Shown in pieces: positions 46,417 through 54,597 of a stretch of 54,790 bases of DNA. The stretch is from an uncultured Anaerotignum sp. (lineage in GTDB: Bacteria > Bacillota > Clostridia > Lachnospirales > Anaerotignaceae), in assembly GCA_910578425.1 (NCBI GenBank), contig CAJTQX010000016.1:1-54790 (forward strand), in the 5' to 3' direction. The position numbers and the translations under genes are program-made. Numbering within the stretch: position 1 is the stretch's first letter; each line of letters begins with the position of its first letter. The notes under the pieces are model-generated. The model was not told where the DNA came from and ran no database searches. It saw nothing but the letters and a program-made list of their open reading frames with translations.

Positions 46417-47046
46417 ATGACTATTCCGGAGAAAAAGATTTACCCCAGAACAGGGGACAGCCAGACGGTTTATCTGAAAAATACCATTACCAACCCTGCC
46501 ATTATCGTAGGGGAGTATACGATGTATAACGATTTCGTGAACGATCCTGTGGAGTTTGAGCGGAACAATGTGCTTTACCACTATCCCATCAACCATGACA
46601 GGCTTATCATCGGGAAATTTTGTTCTATCGCCTGCAGCGCGAAATTTCTGTTCAACAGCGCGAATCATACGCTTTCATCATTGTCTGTCTACCCGTTCCC
46701 GCTTTTCTATGAGGAATGGGGCCTGGAAAAGGAAAATGTAACGGACGCATGGGACAACAACGGCGATATTGTCATTGGAAATGACGTCTGGATTGGATAT
46801 GAAGCCGTCATTTTGGCGGGCGTTACGGTTGGAGATGGCGCGGTTATCGCCGCACGTGCGGTGGTAACAAAGGATGTGCCGCCGTATACGATTGTCGGCG
46901 GGGTTCCGGCAAAACCAATTCGGAAACGTTTTCCGGAGGAAACGATTTCGGGTCTGCTTTCACTGAAATGGTGGGACTGGCCGAAAGAGCGCGTTGCGCG
47001 CAATATTTCAGCGATACAGTCCGGCAGGCTGGATTTGCTGGTATAG
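46417..47046 (+). CDS. CatB/Vat-family xenobiotic O-acetyltransferase
   Basis: A 209-residue left-handed beta-helix acetyltransferase related to CatB (chloramphenicol) and Vat (streptogramin A) enzymes. Hexapeptide repeats run through NGDIVIGNDVWIGYEAVILAGVTVGDGAVIAARAVVTKDVPP; the catalytic His lies in FNSANHTLSS and GKFCSIACSAKF precedes it. The C-terminal IRKRFPEETISGLLSLKWWDWP is typical. Actual substrate is unknown; many chromosomal homologues acetylate other alcohols. AAGGAGGAC precedes the ATG. Confidence 0.87.
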   Translation: MTIPEKKIYPRTGDSQTVYLKNTITNPAIIVGEYTMYNDFVNDPVEFERNNVLYHYPINHDRLIIGKFCSIACSAKFLFNSANHTLSSLSVYPFPLFYEEWGLEKENVTDAWDNNGDIVIGNDVWIGYEAVILAGVTVGDGAVIAARAVVTKDVPPYTIVGGVPAKPIRKRFPEETISGLLSLKWWDWPKERVARNISAIQSGRLDLLV

Positions 47047-47165
47047 ATTCAGATAGTTTGTATATAAAATTCCCCGAGGGAAAGCCGGCCTGACTGAAAC
47101 GCGGGGAATGAAAAGAGCCGCAGGCGCGGACTCCAAGGGGGTACGTCTTGCGGCTCTTTTATTTC

Positions 47166-48353
47166 TCAGATTTTATGGTGCGGGTGCGCATCGACCTCAA
47201 AGCATGCCTTTGTCAGCTCTGTCATGATTGCGACTTCAAATTTGCTCTCATACAGGCTCAGAAGCGGTTCAACATTGTCGAAATCCGTTACGATATATTT
47301 GGAAGGCAGGTTTGTCAGCGCAAGCGCGGTAGTATCCGCCACACAGCGGCTGCATGTGCAAACGCCGAACCGTTCCAGATATTCCATAACACAGCTCTTT
47401 ATGATACGTTCATAAACATTTGTGTAGCAGAACTGTTTGTTTTCGGCGGGCTCGCCGTCATCCTCCGGCTCTTCCGGCACAGGTTCGCTTTCAGCGTGTA
47501 TTTCCCCGGCTGTTTTTTCCGTTTCTTCCGGAACAACCGGAAGAACAGGCTCGTCAAGCGGCTCCTGAGCAACGGGAAGGATGGGCTCGTCAAGCGGTTC
47601 CTGAGCAACCGGAAGAACAGGCTCGTCAAGCAGCTCCTGAGCAACCGGAAGAATGGGCTCGTCAAGCGGTTCCTGAGCAATGGGAAGGATGGGCTCGTCA
47701 AGCGGTTCCTGCGTAACAGGCAAAGGTTCCGAAGCTTCAGGCTCTGCCGGAAGGAAAGGCATTTCCGGCAGGGGTGATTCTGCCGCAAAAGCGGGTTCTG
47801 CTGTCAAAGGCTCTGCCAGAGGCACATTCGCTGGAGCGACCTCCTTCACAACGGCATGCGGATTTTCTGCGATTGGAACACCCTCGCTGCCCCAAAAAGG
47901 CTTTGGCGGAGGATTTTGCAAAGAAAATTCCTTTTCCAGATTATCGCGTATCAGGAGGGAAAGGTTTTCCGTATTTTCAGAAAGATGCAGGATTCCCTCC
48001 ATTGTTTCCGCCTTCGGCTTGCTTTTGGGCGGCTCCTGCGACTTTTCTGCCGTAGAAACAGGCGTTGGGGCGGGAGCGTGTGCTTGCGGCGCAACGGGTG
48101 CTTCTGGCGCAACGGGTGCTTGCGGCGCAACAGGCGTATCCTGCGCGGCAGGCGTGTCCGTTGCAGCGTGTGTTTCTGGTACAACGGGTACTTCTGGTAC
48201 AACGGGCGTCGGTACAGCGGGCGTATCCGATACAGCAGGAGATGGATCCGCTGCGGTATTTTGAACGGCAGGAGCTTCCTGTACGGGTTCTTCTGCTTTG
48301 GACGGCGAAATCAGGTTCAGCACATGCGCCGTCTTACTGCTTTTTTTTGCCAT
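47166..48353 (-). CDS. ComFB-domain protein with long repetitive Pro/Glu/Ala linker
   Basis: A 395-residue protein. The first 300 residues are disordered and of low complexity: Pro/Ala/Val-rich (PVAPQAPVAPEAPVAPQA near 70-95), then five 12-residue repeats of the type EPLDEPILPVAQ (about 212-275). The last 90 residues are a ComFB domain with CTCSRCVADTTALALTNLPSKYIV, the same Cys pattern as the protein at 42640. AGGAGGAAAC precedes the ATG. It follows a ParA gene by 14 bases and both diverge from fliD. A tether between the ATPase and a signal-sensing domain is inferred. Confidence 0.85.
   Translation of the reverse strand: MAKKSSKTAHVLNLISPSKAEEPVQEAPAVQNTAADPSPAVSDTPAVPTPVVPEVPVVPETHAATDTPAAQDTPVAPQAPVAPEAPVAPQAHAPAPTPVSTAEKSQEPPKSKPKAETMEGILHLSENTENLSLLIRDNLEKEFSLQNPPPKPFWGSEGVPIAENPHAVVKEVAPANVPLAEPLTAEPAFAAESPLPEMPFLPAEPEASEPLPVTQEPLDEPILPIAQEPLDEPILPVAQELLDEPVLPVAQEPLDEPILPVAQEPLDEPVLPVVPEETEKTAGEIHAESEPVPEEPEDDGEPAENKQFCYTNVYERIIKSCVMEYLERFGVCTCSRCVADTTALALTNLPSKYIVTDFDNVEPLLSLYESKFEVAIMTELTKACFEVDAHPHHKI
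47531..47715. repeat. Five 36-bp in-frame tandem repeats
   Basis: Unit GGCTCGTCAAGCGGTTCCTG followed by AGCAACCGGAAGAATG (36 bp), repeated five times with few substitutions. Being a multiple of three, copy number can change without frameshift. It encodes EPLDEPILPVAQ on the minus strand. Confidence 0.85.
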
Positions 48354-48367
48354 AGTCTAGTTTCCTC

Positions 48368-49141
48368 CTAAAAGGTTTTCCCGGAAGTAAGGGAAAGAAT
48401 TTCGTCAATAAATTCCTGATAATCCAAAGCGGGGTTGGATTTCGGTGCATAGTCCAGTATGCTCTGGCAGTGCGCCGGAGCCTCTGCAACGGCAACGCTC
48501 TGCCGTATTTTTGCTTTGAATACGCGGCTGTTCAGCTGTTCGGCAATGGATTCCGCCAACTCCAGAACTTCCTTTGAAAGGTTTAGCTGTTTATTGTATT
48601 TCGTCAGAAGTATGCCCAGTACAGTCAGGTTTTTATTATAAAATCTGGTGACGGTGTCAACCGTTTCTTTCAGCTGTGTTACGCCGAGCAGGCTGAGGAT
48701 TTCCGGCACCATCGGGATGATCAGGCAGTTTGACGCCACATAGGCGTTTACGGTCAGAATATTCAGCGCGGGGGGCGTATCAACGATGATGTAATCATAC
48801 AGGTGCTGGATATCTGCAAGCGCGTCCCGCAGAAGAAATTCGCGTCCGGGGCGGCTGAATTCCAGTTCCGCGCCGCTCAAAAGAATATTGGAGGGGATTA
48901 CGTCCCCTGAATCTGTACGGGCGATTGCCCGTGTTACGCCGACGTTTTCCTTGAAAACATCATATATGGTGGCAGTATCTTCGATCTCTATGCCGAGACT
49001 GAAGCCAAGGTTGCCCTGAGGGTCCAGATCTACGCCCAGCACTTTTTTTCCGCGGGAGGTGAGCCCGCTGATGAGTGTGCTTGAGGTCGTGGTTTTGCCA
49101 ATACCGCCTTTTTGATTTGTAACTGTGATAACAATAGCCAA
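48368..49141 (-). CDS. ParA/Soj-type partitioning ATPase
   Basis: A 257-residue deviant-Walker ATPase. Visible are KGGIGKTTTSS (residues 11-21 with signature Lys11), the Walker A' DLDPQGN (38-44), IIVDTPPALNILT (Walker B), and the AVAEAPAHCQSI segment usual in chromosomal Soj proteins. TTG 49141 is the start, AGGAGG eight bases before. No parB-like gene follows; instead the next gene is the ComFB-linker protein. This fits an orphan ParA that positions a cellular structure rather than DNA, though chromosome segregation is not excluded. Confidence 0.92.
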   Translation of the reverse strand: MAIVITVTNQKGGIGKTTTSSTLISGLTSRGKKVLGVDLDPQGNLGFSLGIEIEDTATIYDVFKENVGVTRAIARTDSGDVIPSNILLSGAELEFSRPGREFLLRDALADIQHLYDYIIVDTPPALNILTVNAYVASNCLIIPMVPEILSLLGVTQLKETVDTVTRFYNKNLTVLGILLTKYNKQLNLSKEVLELAESIAEQLNSRVFKAKIRQSVAVAEAPAHCQSILDYAPKSNPALDYQEFIDEILSLTSGKTF

Positions 49142-49242
49142 AATGGGTTCCTCCTATCAAAATAAGCGTTTCAGAAAAACGCCCGCAGCCGGTTTTCCGG
49201 TGGACGGCGAAGTATGCACAACGCTTTTTCCTTCCAGAACTA

Positions 49243-49270
49243 TTAAGTAAAGTATACTATATGTCGATAG
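49243..49270 (+). promoter_or_regulatory. Possible sigma-D (flagellar) promoter upstream of fliD
   Basis: TTAA (49243-49246), 16 bases, GTCGATAG (49263-49270), resembling TAAA-N15-GCCGATAT. About 77 bases upstream of the fliD start. Confidence 0.4.
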
Positions 49271-49346
49271 ATAAGTATAGCAGAAAATCACTTTTTTGGA
49301 AAACAAAGTTACAGTAACATAGAGAAATGAAAGTAAGGGTGATGAT

Positions 49347-51908
49347 ATGGCATCAATTACAGGTACAACTGCCGGTTCCCTGTTGGCAGCGGCCAGCAGC
49401 AAAAGAATGGGCGGACTTGTCAGCGGTTTGGATACGGATCAGCTCGTTGAGAGCATGACCGCCGGAACGCGGGCAAAAATCGCAAAAGCAGAACAGAACA
49501 AAACAAAGGTGCAGTGGAAGATGGACGCATACCGCTCTATCAGTTCAAAGCTGATTGCGTTCCAGAACAAGTTTACATCTTACAGCTCGTCGACCAACCT
49601 GCGCGGCAGCTCTATTTTCAGCAGGAGTATTATTACGGCTTCGGGCGAATTCAGCAAATATGTAAAGGCGAGCGGCAGCGGCAACAACGCCGGAAATGTG
49701 ACCATTGCGGGCGTGGCGCAGCTTGCGCGTCCGACAAGCTATGTTTCCGGCAGCCCTGTATCCAGCTCTGTTTTTGAAAGCGGAGAAATTTCGGATACAA
49801 CAGATGTAAGCAAACTGGCGGGGCAGAGCATCAGTTTCAAATACAACAACAAGAGCTTCAGCATTACGCTGGATTCAACCAAAGATTATAAATCTATGGA
49901 GGACGTTGTAAATGAAATTAACCTGAAGCTCTCCAAAACGGATTACAACAGCGAAGGAAAGCTGGACAGCCAGATTAAGGCGTCTTATGCGGACGGCAGG
50001 CTGAAGCTGGATTTCGCAAGCGACAGCGTGCGCAACACCGGCAACACGCTGGAGGTTACAGGCGTAAGCGAGGGCATTAAAAACACACTGGGCATCAATA
50101 AGGGCGACAAGCTGACAAAAACAAAGGCTCTGACGGGCAAAGCCGTTACAGACGATGACATTAAAAATGCATACGATACAAAGAATATGACGGAAGTGCT
50201 GGCGGAGAAGAAATTTACATTCTCTTACAATGGCAAGACCGCAAGCGTCACACTCGGCAAGGCGGAAGAGCTGGCGGCACTGGGCGAGGACGGCAAGCCT
50301 GATTTATCCAAGCTGGATATGACAAAGGTGCGCGACGCCATGCAGAAGGAACTGAATGACGCTTTCGGTTCCGGACGTGTGAAGGTTTCGCTGGACGATA
50401 ATAAGCTTTCGTTTAAGACGACTACGCCAAACGGCGCGGATGGCGCGGATGATGCGACTTCCGTTCTGGCACTGACAAGCGGCGATTCCGTAGCAATGAA
50501 GGCGATGGGTCTGAAAAACGGCGCGTCCAACAGGCTGAATCAGACTTCTGCGCTTGGGGATTCCGGTTTCAATTTTGAAGAGACTTTAGGCGCAGGCAAA
50601 ACCGCAGCGGATATCAACGACTATGCGGTAAGAATCCGCGATAATATCAGCGGACAGGAATATGTCATTGACAAGACTGTAGACGGCAGGGCGTTTGACG
50701 AAAACACGACTGTGGATGAGATTATCCGCGCTATCAACAACAGCGATGCAAAGGTAGAGGTTTCTTATCTTTCTACAACGGATAGATTCAGCATTACTTC
50801 CAAACAGGACGGCGCGAGCGGCGATTTCTCCATCATATCCAGTCCGGCACAGAAGGATGAGGACGGAAACGAAATTGCCCCTGATACACAGTTCAATCTG
50901 GGCGAGGCTCTCTTTGGGAAAAATGCCATCAATGGCGTTGGCAAGAAAAATAACGGCTATGCGGTGACCGAAGGTCAGGACGCGATTGTATTCGTAGATT
51001 TTGACGGCGACGGCGGCGAGCCTCCCGTGCAGATCAGCAGAAGCTCCAATACATTTGATATCAACGGCATGACGATTACGGTTACCGGTGAATTCAATAC
51101 GGAAAAAGACGGGGACGGCTTTAAGGTTCTGGATGCAAATGAAAAGGTAACGTTCGAGGCGAAGGCTGATGTGGATAAGCTGACGGATACTGTGAAAGAA
51201 ATGGTCGAGATGTACAACGAGATCATTGAGCTTTCAAACAAGATGGTAAGCGAAAAGCCCAACAGGGGTTACGCGCCGCTGACAGCGGAACAGAAAGCCG
51301 AAATGAGCGAGGAAGACATTAAGAACTGGAACGAGAAGGCACAGGAAGGTATGCTGTTTAATGATATCGACCTGCGGAACTTCACACAGGAAATCCGTTT
51401 CCTGTTCGGCTCGGATTCCGCCTCCATCGCGGCATGGGAAAAGCTCGGTATCAAGGCTTCCTCCTCCTATACGGATCATGGCAAGCTGACATTTGACGAA
51501 AGTGCGTTCCGCGCGGCTGTGGAAAGCGATCTGGACGGCGTAAAGGATATGTTTACGGCATTGGAGGTTTCCCATACGGACGAAAACGGCAAAAAGGTTG
51601 TTACCCAAAAAGGCGGCGTTATGACGAATATCAAATCTATTTTTGATAAATACGCTGGCACAGAGGGTTCCACAAAGGGTCTTTTCGTACAGCAGGCAGG
51701 CGCGAAGGAATCTCCGCTTTCCATTCTGGACAACGCTTTGCAGAAACAGATGGACAGCTATGATGACCTGATTGACAGCCTGAATGACAAGCTGGAAAAT
51801 GAGATTGAGAAATATTATAACAAATTCTCCAAATTGGAAACATATATCAGCAATATGAACTCACAGAGCAGCTGGCTGATGCAGCAGTTCGGCGGCACAA
51901 ATGGATAA
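49347..51908 (+). CDS. fliD: Flagellar hook-associated protein 2 / filament cap FliD
   Basis: Caps the growing flagellar filament and folds flagellin. The N-terminal MGGLVSGLDTDQLVESMTAGTRAKIAKAEQ... QWKMDAYRSISSKLIAFQNKF is the FliD_N region, and the C-terminal KLTFDESAFRAAVESDLDGVKDMFT... QMDSYDDLIDSLNDKLENEIEKYYNKFSKLE is FliD_C. At 853 residues it is much longer than the usual 450-650; the extra length is in the central surface domains, with repeated acidic, Ala/Lys/Asp-rich segments. ATG 49347 after AAGGGTGATG. First gene of fliD-fliS-third gene. Confidence 0.93.
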   Translation: MASITGTTAGSLLAAASSKRMGGLVSGLDTDQLVESMTAGTRAKIAKAEQNKTKVQWKMDAYRSISSKLIAFQNKFTSYSSSTNLRGSSIFSRSIITASGEFSKYVKASGSGNNAGNVTIAGVAQLARPTSYVSGSPVSSSVFESGEISDTTDVSKLAGQSISFKYNNKSFSITLDSTKDYKSMEDVVNEINLKLSKTDYNSEGKLDSQIKASYADGRLKLDFASDSVRNTGNTLEVTGVSEGIKNTLGINKGDKLTKTKALTGKAVTDDDIKNAYDTKNMTEVLAEKKFTFSYNGKTASVTLGKAEELAALGEDGKPDLSKLDMTKVRDAMQKELNDAFGSGRVKVSLDDNKLSFKTTTPNGADGADDATSVLALTSGDSVAMKAMGLKNGASNRLNQTSALGDSGFNFEETLGAGKTAADINDYAVRIRDNISGQEYVIDKTVDGRAFDENTTVDEIIRAINNSDAKVEVSYLSTTDRFSITSKQDGASGDFSIISSPAQKDEDGNEIAPDTQFNLGEALFGKNAINGVGKKNNGYAVTEGQDAIVFVDFDGDGGEPPVQISRSSNTFDINGMTITVTGEFNTEKDGDGFKVLDANEKVTFEAKADVDKLTDTVKEMVEMYNEIIELSNKMVSEKPNRGYAPLTAEQKAEMSEEDIKNWNEKAQEGMLFNDIDLRNFTQEIRFLFGSDSASIAAWEKLGIKASSSYTDHGKLTFDESAFRAAVESDLDGVKDMFTALEVSHTDENGKKVVTQKGGVMTNIKSIFDKYAGTEGSTKGLFVQQAGAKESPLSILDNALQKQMDSYDDLIDSLNDKLENEIEKYYNKFSKLETYISNMNSQSSWLMQQFGGTNG

Positions 51909-51925
51909 TCCGGGAGAGAATGTTT

Positions 51926-52348
51926 ATGATGATGAATGGATACCAGCAGTATAAACAGCAGTCCGTGGATACGATGACCAGCGGGGAAATGCTGATTCTC
52001 CTGTTTGACGGAGCGGTGCGGAATGTAACTTCCGCGGGTCTGGCTCTGGAACGGCAGGATTATGATACCTTTGAAACGGCAGTTGAGAAAACGGATAAGA
52101 TTATCCGTTACCTGAGTGCGACACTGAATATGGATTATGAAATCAGCAAGGATTTGTACCGCCTGTATGATTATTTTCTGTACCAGTTGAGCAGGCTGCG
52201 TGCGGGGCGGAACAAAGAAATCACGCAGGAACTGCGGAAGATGCTGATGGAGCTGCGTGACACCTTTAAGGAGGCTGACCGCATTGCATCGAACCATGGC
52301 GCGGCTGCTGGGCAGAACGTGGCGGCGAGCGGCGCGGCGGCGAAATGA
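51926..52348 (+). CDS. fliS: Flagellar export chaperone FliS
   Basis: Binds the C-terminus of flagellin in the cytosol before export. The 140-residue helical protein opens NGYQQYKQQSVDTMTSGEMLILLFDGAVR, the signature of FliS, and continues with the four-helix bundle. The Ala/Gly-rich tail (AAAGQNVAASGAAAK) is an extension. The start at 51926 was preferred because GGGAGAG is then at proper distance. Follows fliD by 17 bases. Confidence 0.95.
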   Translation: MMMNGYQQYKQQSVDTMTSGEMLILLFDGAVRNVTSAGLALERQDYDTFETAVEKTDKIIRYLSATLNMDYEISKDLYRLYDYFLYQLSRLRAGRNKEITQELRKMLMELRDTFKEADRIASNHGAAAGQNVAASGAAAK

Positions 52349-52365
52349 TGCCGGAGGAGAAGCGT

Positions 52366-52764
52366 ATGGATGAAAAGGAAACGCTGCAGAGCATAGCGGT
52401 CTGCCTTCAGAAGAAATATAATGGCTTTGCTGAAATGGAAAGCATCACAAAGCAGCTTCAGGACGCACTGAATTATGACGATGTTGTGACAATCCGGATG
52501 CTGGTGCGTATGCGTCAGCAGGAGATAGACAACATTGACGCGACAGACAGACAGCGGGCGGAGATTGCCGATAAGCTGAGCAAAGCGCAGCAGGACGCGC
52601 TGCAAAAGGGCGATGACAGCCTGTTCGCGCCGGAGAACGCGCCGCTGGTGCGCAGGATTGGCGAGATCATGCAGAACAGCCACCGGCTTTTGGGACGGCT
52701 GATTGAGGAAGACAAGAAGGTGAACCGCAAGCTGGCTGGCGACAAGACGTTTTATAAGGAATGA
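52366..52764 (+). CDS. FliT/FlgN-like flagellar protein (putative)
   Basis: A 132-residue, all-helical, charged protein (coiled-coil segments ITKQLQDALNYDDVVTIRMLVRMRQQEID and RRIGEIMQNSHRLLGRLIEEDKKV). Position third in a fliD-fliS operon, its size and helical character match FliT or FlgN-type chaperones, but the sequence alone is not diagnostic. GGAGGAGAAG precedes ATG 52366; an in-frame earlier ATG overlapping the fliS stop is less likely. Confidence 0.65.
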   Translation: MDEKETLQSIAVCLQKKYNGFAEMESITKQLQDALNYDDVVTIRMLVRMRQQEIDNIDATDRQRAEIADKLSKAQQDALQKGDDSLFAPENAPLVRRIGEIMQNSHRLLGRLIEEDKKVNRKLAGDKTFYKE

Positions 52765-52774
52765 AAAAAGAACG

Positions 52775-52857
52775 CGGGGACGCTGTCCCCGAACCCCTGC
52801 AAGCCCTTTGAAAAGGGCTTAACCCCAAACTTTGTTGCGGAAAACTGCGTTTTCCGA
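52775..52857. repeat. Multi-hairpin repeat, family E, copy 5
   Basis: GCGGGGACGCTGTCCCCG, AAGCCCTTTGAAAAGGGCTT, the tail ACCCCAAACTTTGTTG, then CGGAAAACTGCGTTTTCCG: the most complete copy of the family. Confidence 0.8.
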
Positions 52858-52880
52858 CGGGGAACAATAAGATGTTATTT

Positions 52881-52916
52881 GTAAAAGTCTGGCTCATTTG
52901 TGAACCAGACTTTTAC
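52881..52916. terminator. Bidirectional terminator after the flagellar operon
   Basis: Stem GTAAAAGTCTGG/CCAGACTTTTAC (12 bp) with inner TCA/TGA pairs and TTTT following; lies between convergent genes. Confidence 0.85.
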
Positions 52917-52952
52917 TTTTCTCAAACTGTATGAAATGCGGTGGGAAAAGGG

Positions 52953-53723
52953 TCAGGGGGTTTCGGTTCCGTCAGTTTCAAGCGGCGCAGTGGGCAGCCC
53001 GACGCTCCATGCAGGCCCGCCGGCGTCGTAGGTGCGCTTTAATTCGCTGACAATGGTTTCATAATCCCACGGTATCTGTGTATTTTCCAGGCTGTTTGGG
53101 TCGGCAATCAGCAGTTGACCTTCCAATGTTACGCTCCGTATGATGATAAAATGCCCGCTGGACGTAAAATGTCCGCTGCCCATGAGCATAACTACAATTT
53201 TGCCTTCATATAATTCCTGTATAATGGATTTATAGGACAGGTCTGTCATACTTTCCGCAACCAGCCCCCACGCCGCCGCGCCTTCCGGTATGATGGAATG
53301 ATAAGAGCCGCTGTTCTGCGAAAAAAAGCCGTTCCGGTAGCACCATGCCGCCATCTGGTCCGGCGGTACAGAGGAATCTGTCAGGCTGGATACCAGTATG
53401 GAAAGTACGGTTGGTCCGCAGCCGTAGGAGGAGATGGAGTTATGCGGACCGTAGTTTTTTGACGCCCAGCGCATATCATGCTGATTATAATAAATCAGCG
53501 TATGCCCCGCGGCAGGCAGAAGCAGGTCGCCGGTCGGCTCGGCGGGCTCGGGCGTTTCAAATTCTACGCTGGCGACAGGCGGGGGAGGCGGTTCCGAAGG
53601 GCGGAACAGGAATGCCGGAGGCTCAAACAGGGGCACAAATTCCCGGAAAGCTATGCACGAAAAAAAACAGAACAGGAACAGAAAGCCTGCTGTGTGCATC
53701 ATTCTTTTGATTGCTTTCGACAT
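52953..53723 (-). CDS. Secreted C39-like (papain-fold) peptidase
   Basis: A 256-residue exported protein. A membrane-anchoring or signal segment (residues about 12-30) is followed by a Pro-rich stretch (PSEPPPPPVAS) and a peptidase C39_2-type domain: the catalytic Cys102 in YGCGPTVLSI, His191 in GHFIIIRS, and Asp208 in ADPN. The N-terminal QHDMRWASKNYG is characteristic of the family, which hydrolyses peptides or peptidoglycan stems. CAGGAAGGGGGG precedes the ATG. Divergent from the FtsE-like gene. Confidence 0.85.
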   Translation of the reverse strand: MSKAIKRMMHTAGFLFLFCFFSCIAFREFVPLFEPPAFLFRPSEPPPPPVASVEFETPEPAEPTGDLLLPAAGHTLIYYNQHDMRWASKNYGPHNSISSYGCGPTVLSILVSSLTDSSVPPDQMAAWCYRNGFFSQNSGSYHSIIPEGAAAWGLVAESMTDLSYKSIIQELYEGKIVVMLMGSGHFTSSGHFIIIRSVTLEGQLLIADPNSLENTQIPWDYETIVSELKRTYDAGGPAWSVGLPTAPLETDGTETP

Positions 53724-53871
53724 TGGGACGCCCCCCTTCCTGTAAAATGCAAAGTCTGTGTCCCGCGCGCCGTTTGCGCTTGCGTTTTCGGCGGCGTGGG
53801 AGTATGATAAATAAAGCCAGTCCTTCTATTATAGCATGAAAAAGAATATTTAGGAACAGGGAGCGCGAAAA

Positions 53872-54597
53872 ATGCCTATACCGGAGAAAACAGGAAAAAA
53901 AATACCGATACTGACGTTTACGGACGTATCCAAAATATTTGATTACGGCACACATTCTCTGCGGGGAATTAACCTGAGCATCGGCCAGGGCGAATTTGTT
54001 TTTGTCTGCGGGCGGACAGGCTCGGGCAAAAGCACGCTTCTGCGGCTGGTTACGCGGGAATTGGAGCCGACAAGCGGCAGGATTGAATTTCTGGGGCAGG
54101 ACATTGCCGAAATACGCTACAGCGAAATGCCGTTTTACCGGCGGCAGGTGGGTGTAATCCGGCAGGGTATCGGGCTTTTTTTGGAGGACAAAACTGCGGC
54201 GGAAAATCTGGAGTTTGTCATGCGCGCAACGGGGCACGAAGAGGACACCCTTCAGGAACGGGCACAGCGCGCGCTTTCTATGGTTGGACTGGGGAAAAAA
54301 ACAGGCTTTCTGGTGACGGATTTATCCGTTGGGGAGCGGAAACGCGTGGAGATTGCGCGGGCATTGGTGAACAGCCCGAAAATGATTATTGCGGACGAGC
54401 CGACTTCCAGCCTTGACCGAGATCTGGCGTGGGATATTATGAGCCTGTTTGACGATATCAACCGCCTGGGCGTGACGATACTGGTTGTGACGCACGACCG
54501 CGAAATGGTGAACCTTATGCGCAAGCGCGTGCTGACGTTTGCAAATGGGAAGATACTGGGCGATGTGAAGGGCGGCCGGTATGGAGATTTGGTGTAA
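53872..54597 (+). CDS. ftsE: FtsE-like cell-division ABC ATPase
   Basis: A 241-residue ABC ATPase close to FtsE, which with FtsX controls peptidoglycan hydrolases at the septum. Walker A GRTGSGKST (47-55), Walker B IIADEP (172-177) and H-loop VTHDRE are intact. The ABC signature is LSVGERKRVEIARA (151-164), with Val and Arg where LSGGEQ is usual, and the Q-loop is VIRQGIGLF. No ftsX follows in the remaining 190 bases, only repeat DNA. An N-terminal extension of about ten residues precedes the first strand. GGGAGCG before the ATG. Confidence 0.85.
   Translation: MPIPEKTGKKIPILTFTDVSKIFDYGTHSLRGINLSIGQGEFVFVCGRTGSGKSTLLRLVTRELEPTSGRIEFLGQDIAEIRYSEMPFYRRQVGVIRQGIGLFLEDKTAAENLEFVMRATGHEEDTLQERAQRALSMVGLGKKTGFLVTDLSVGERKRVEIARALVNSPKMIIADEPTSSLDRDLAWDIMSLFDDINRLGVTILVVTHDREMVNLMRKRVLTFANGKILGDVKGGRYGDLV

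Noticed and set aside
46417..47046. Calling the CatB/Vat-like enzyme an antibiotic-resistance determinant
   Set aside because: Family membership does not establish substrate, and no mobile resistance context surrounds it.
47531..47715. Regular 36-bp repeats that could suggest a CRISPR array
   Set aside because: The repeats are contiguous without spacers, in frame, and encode a protein repeat.
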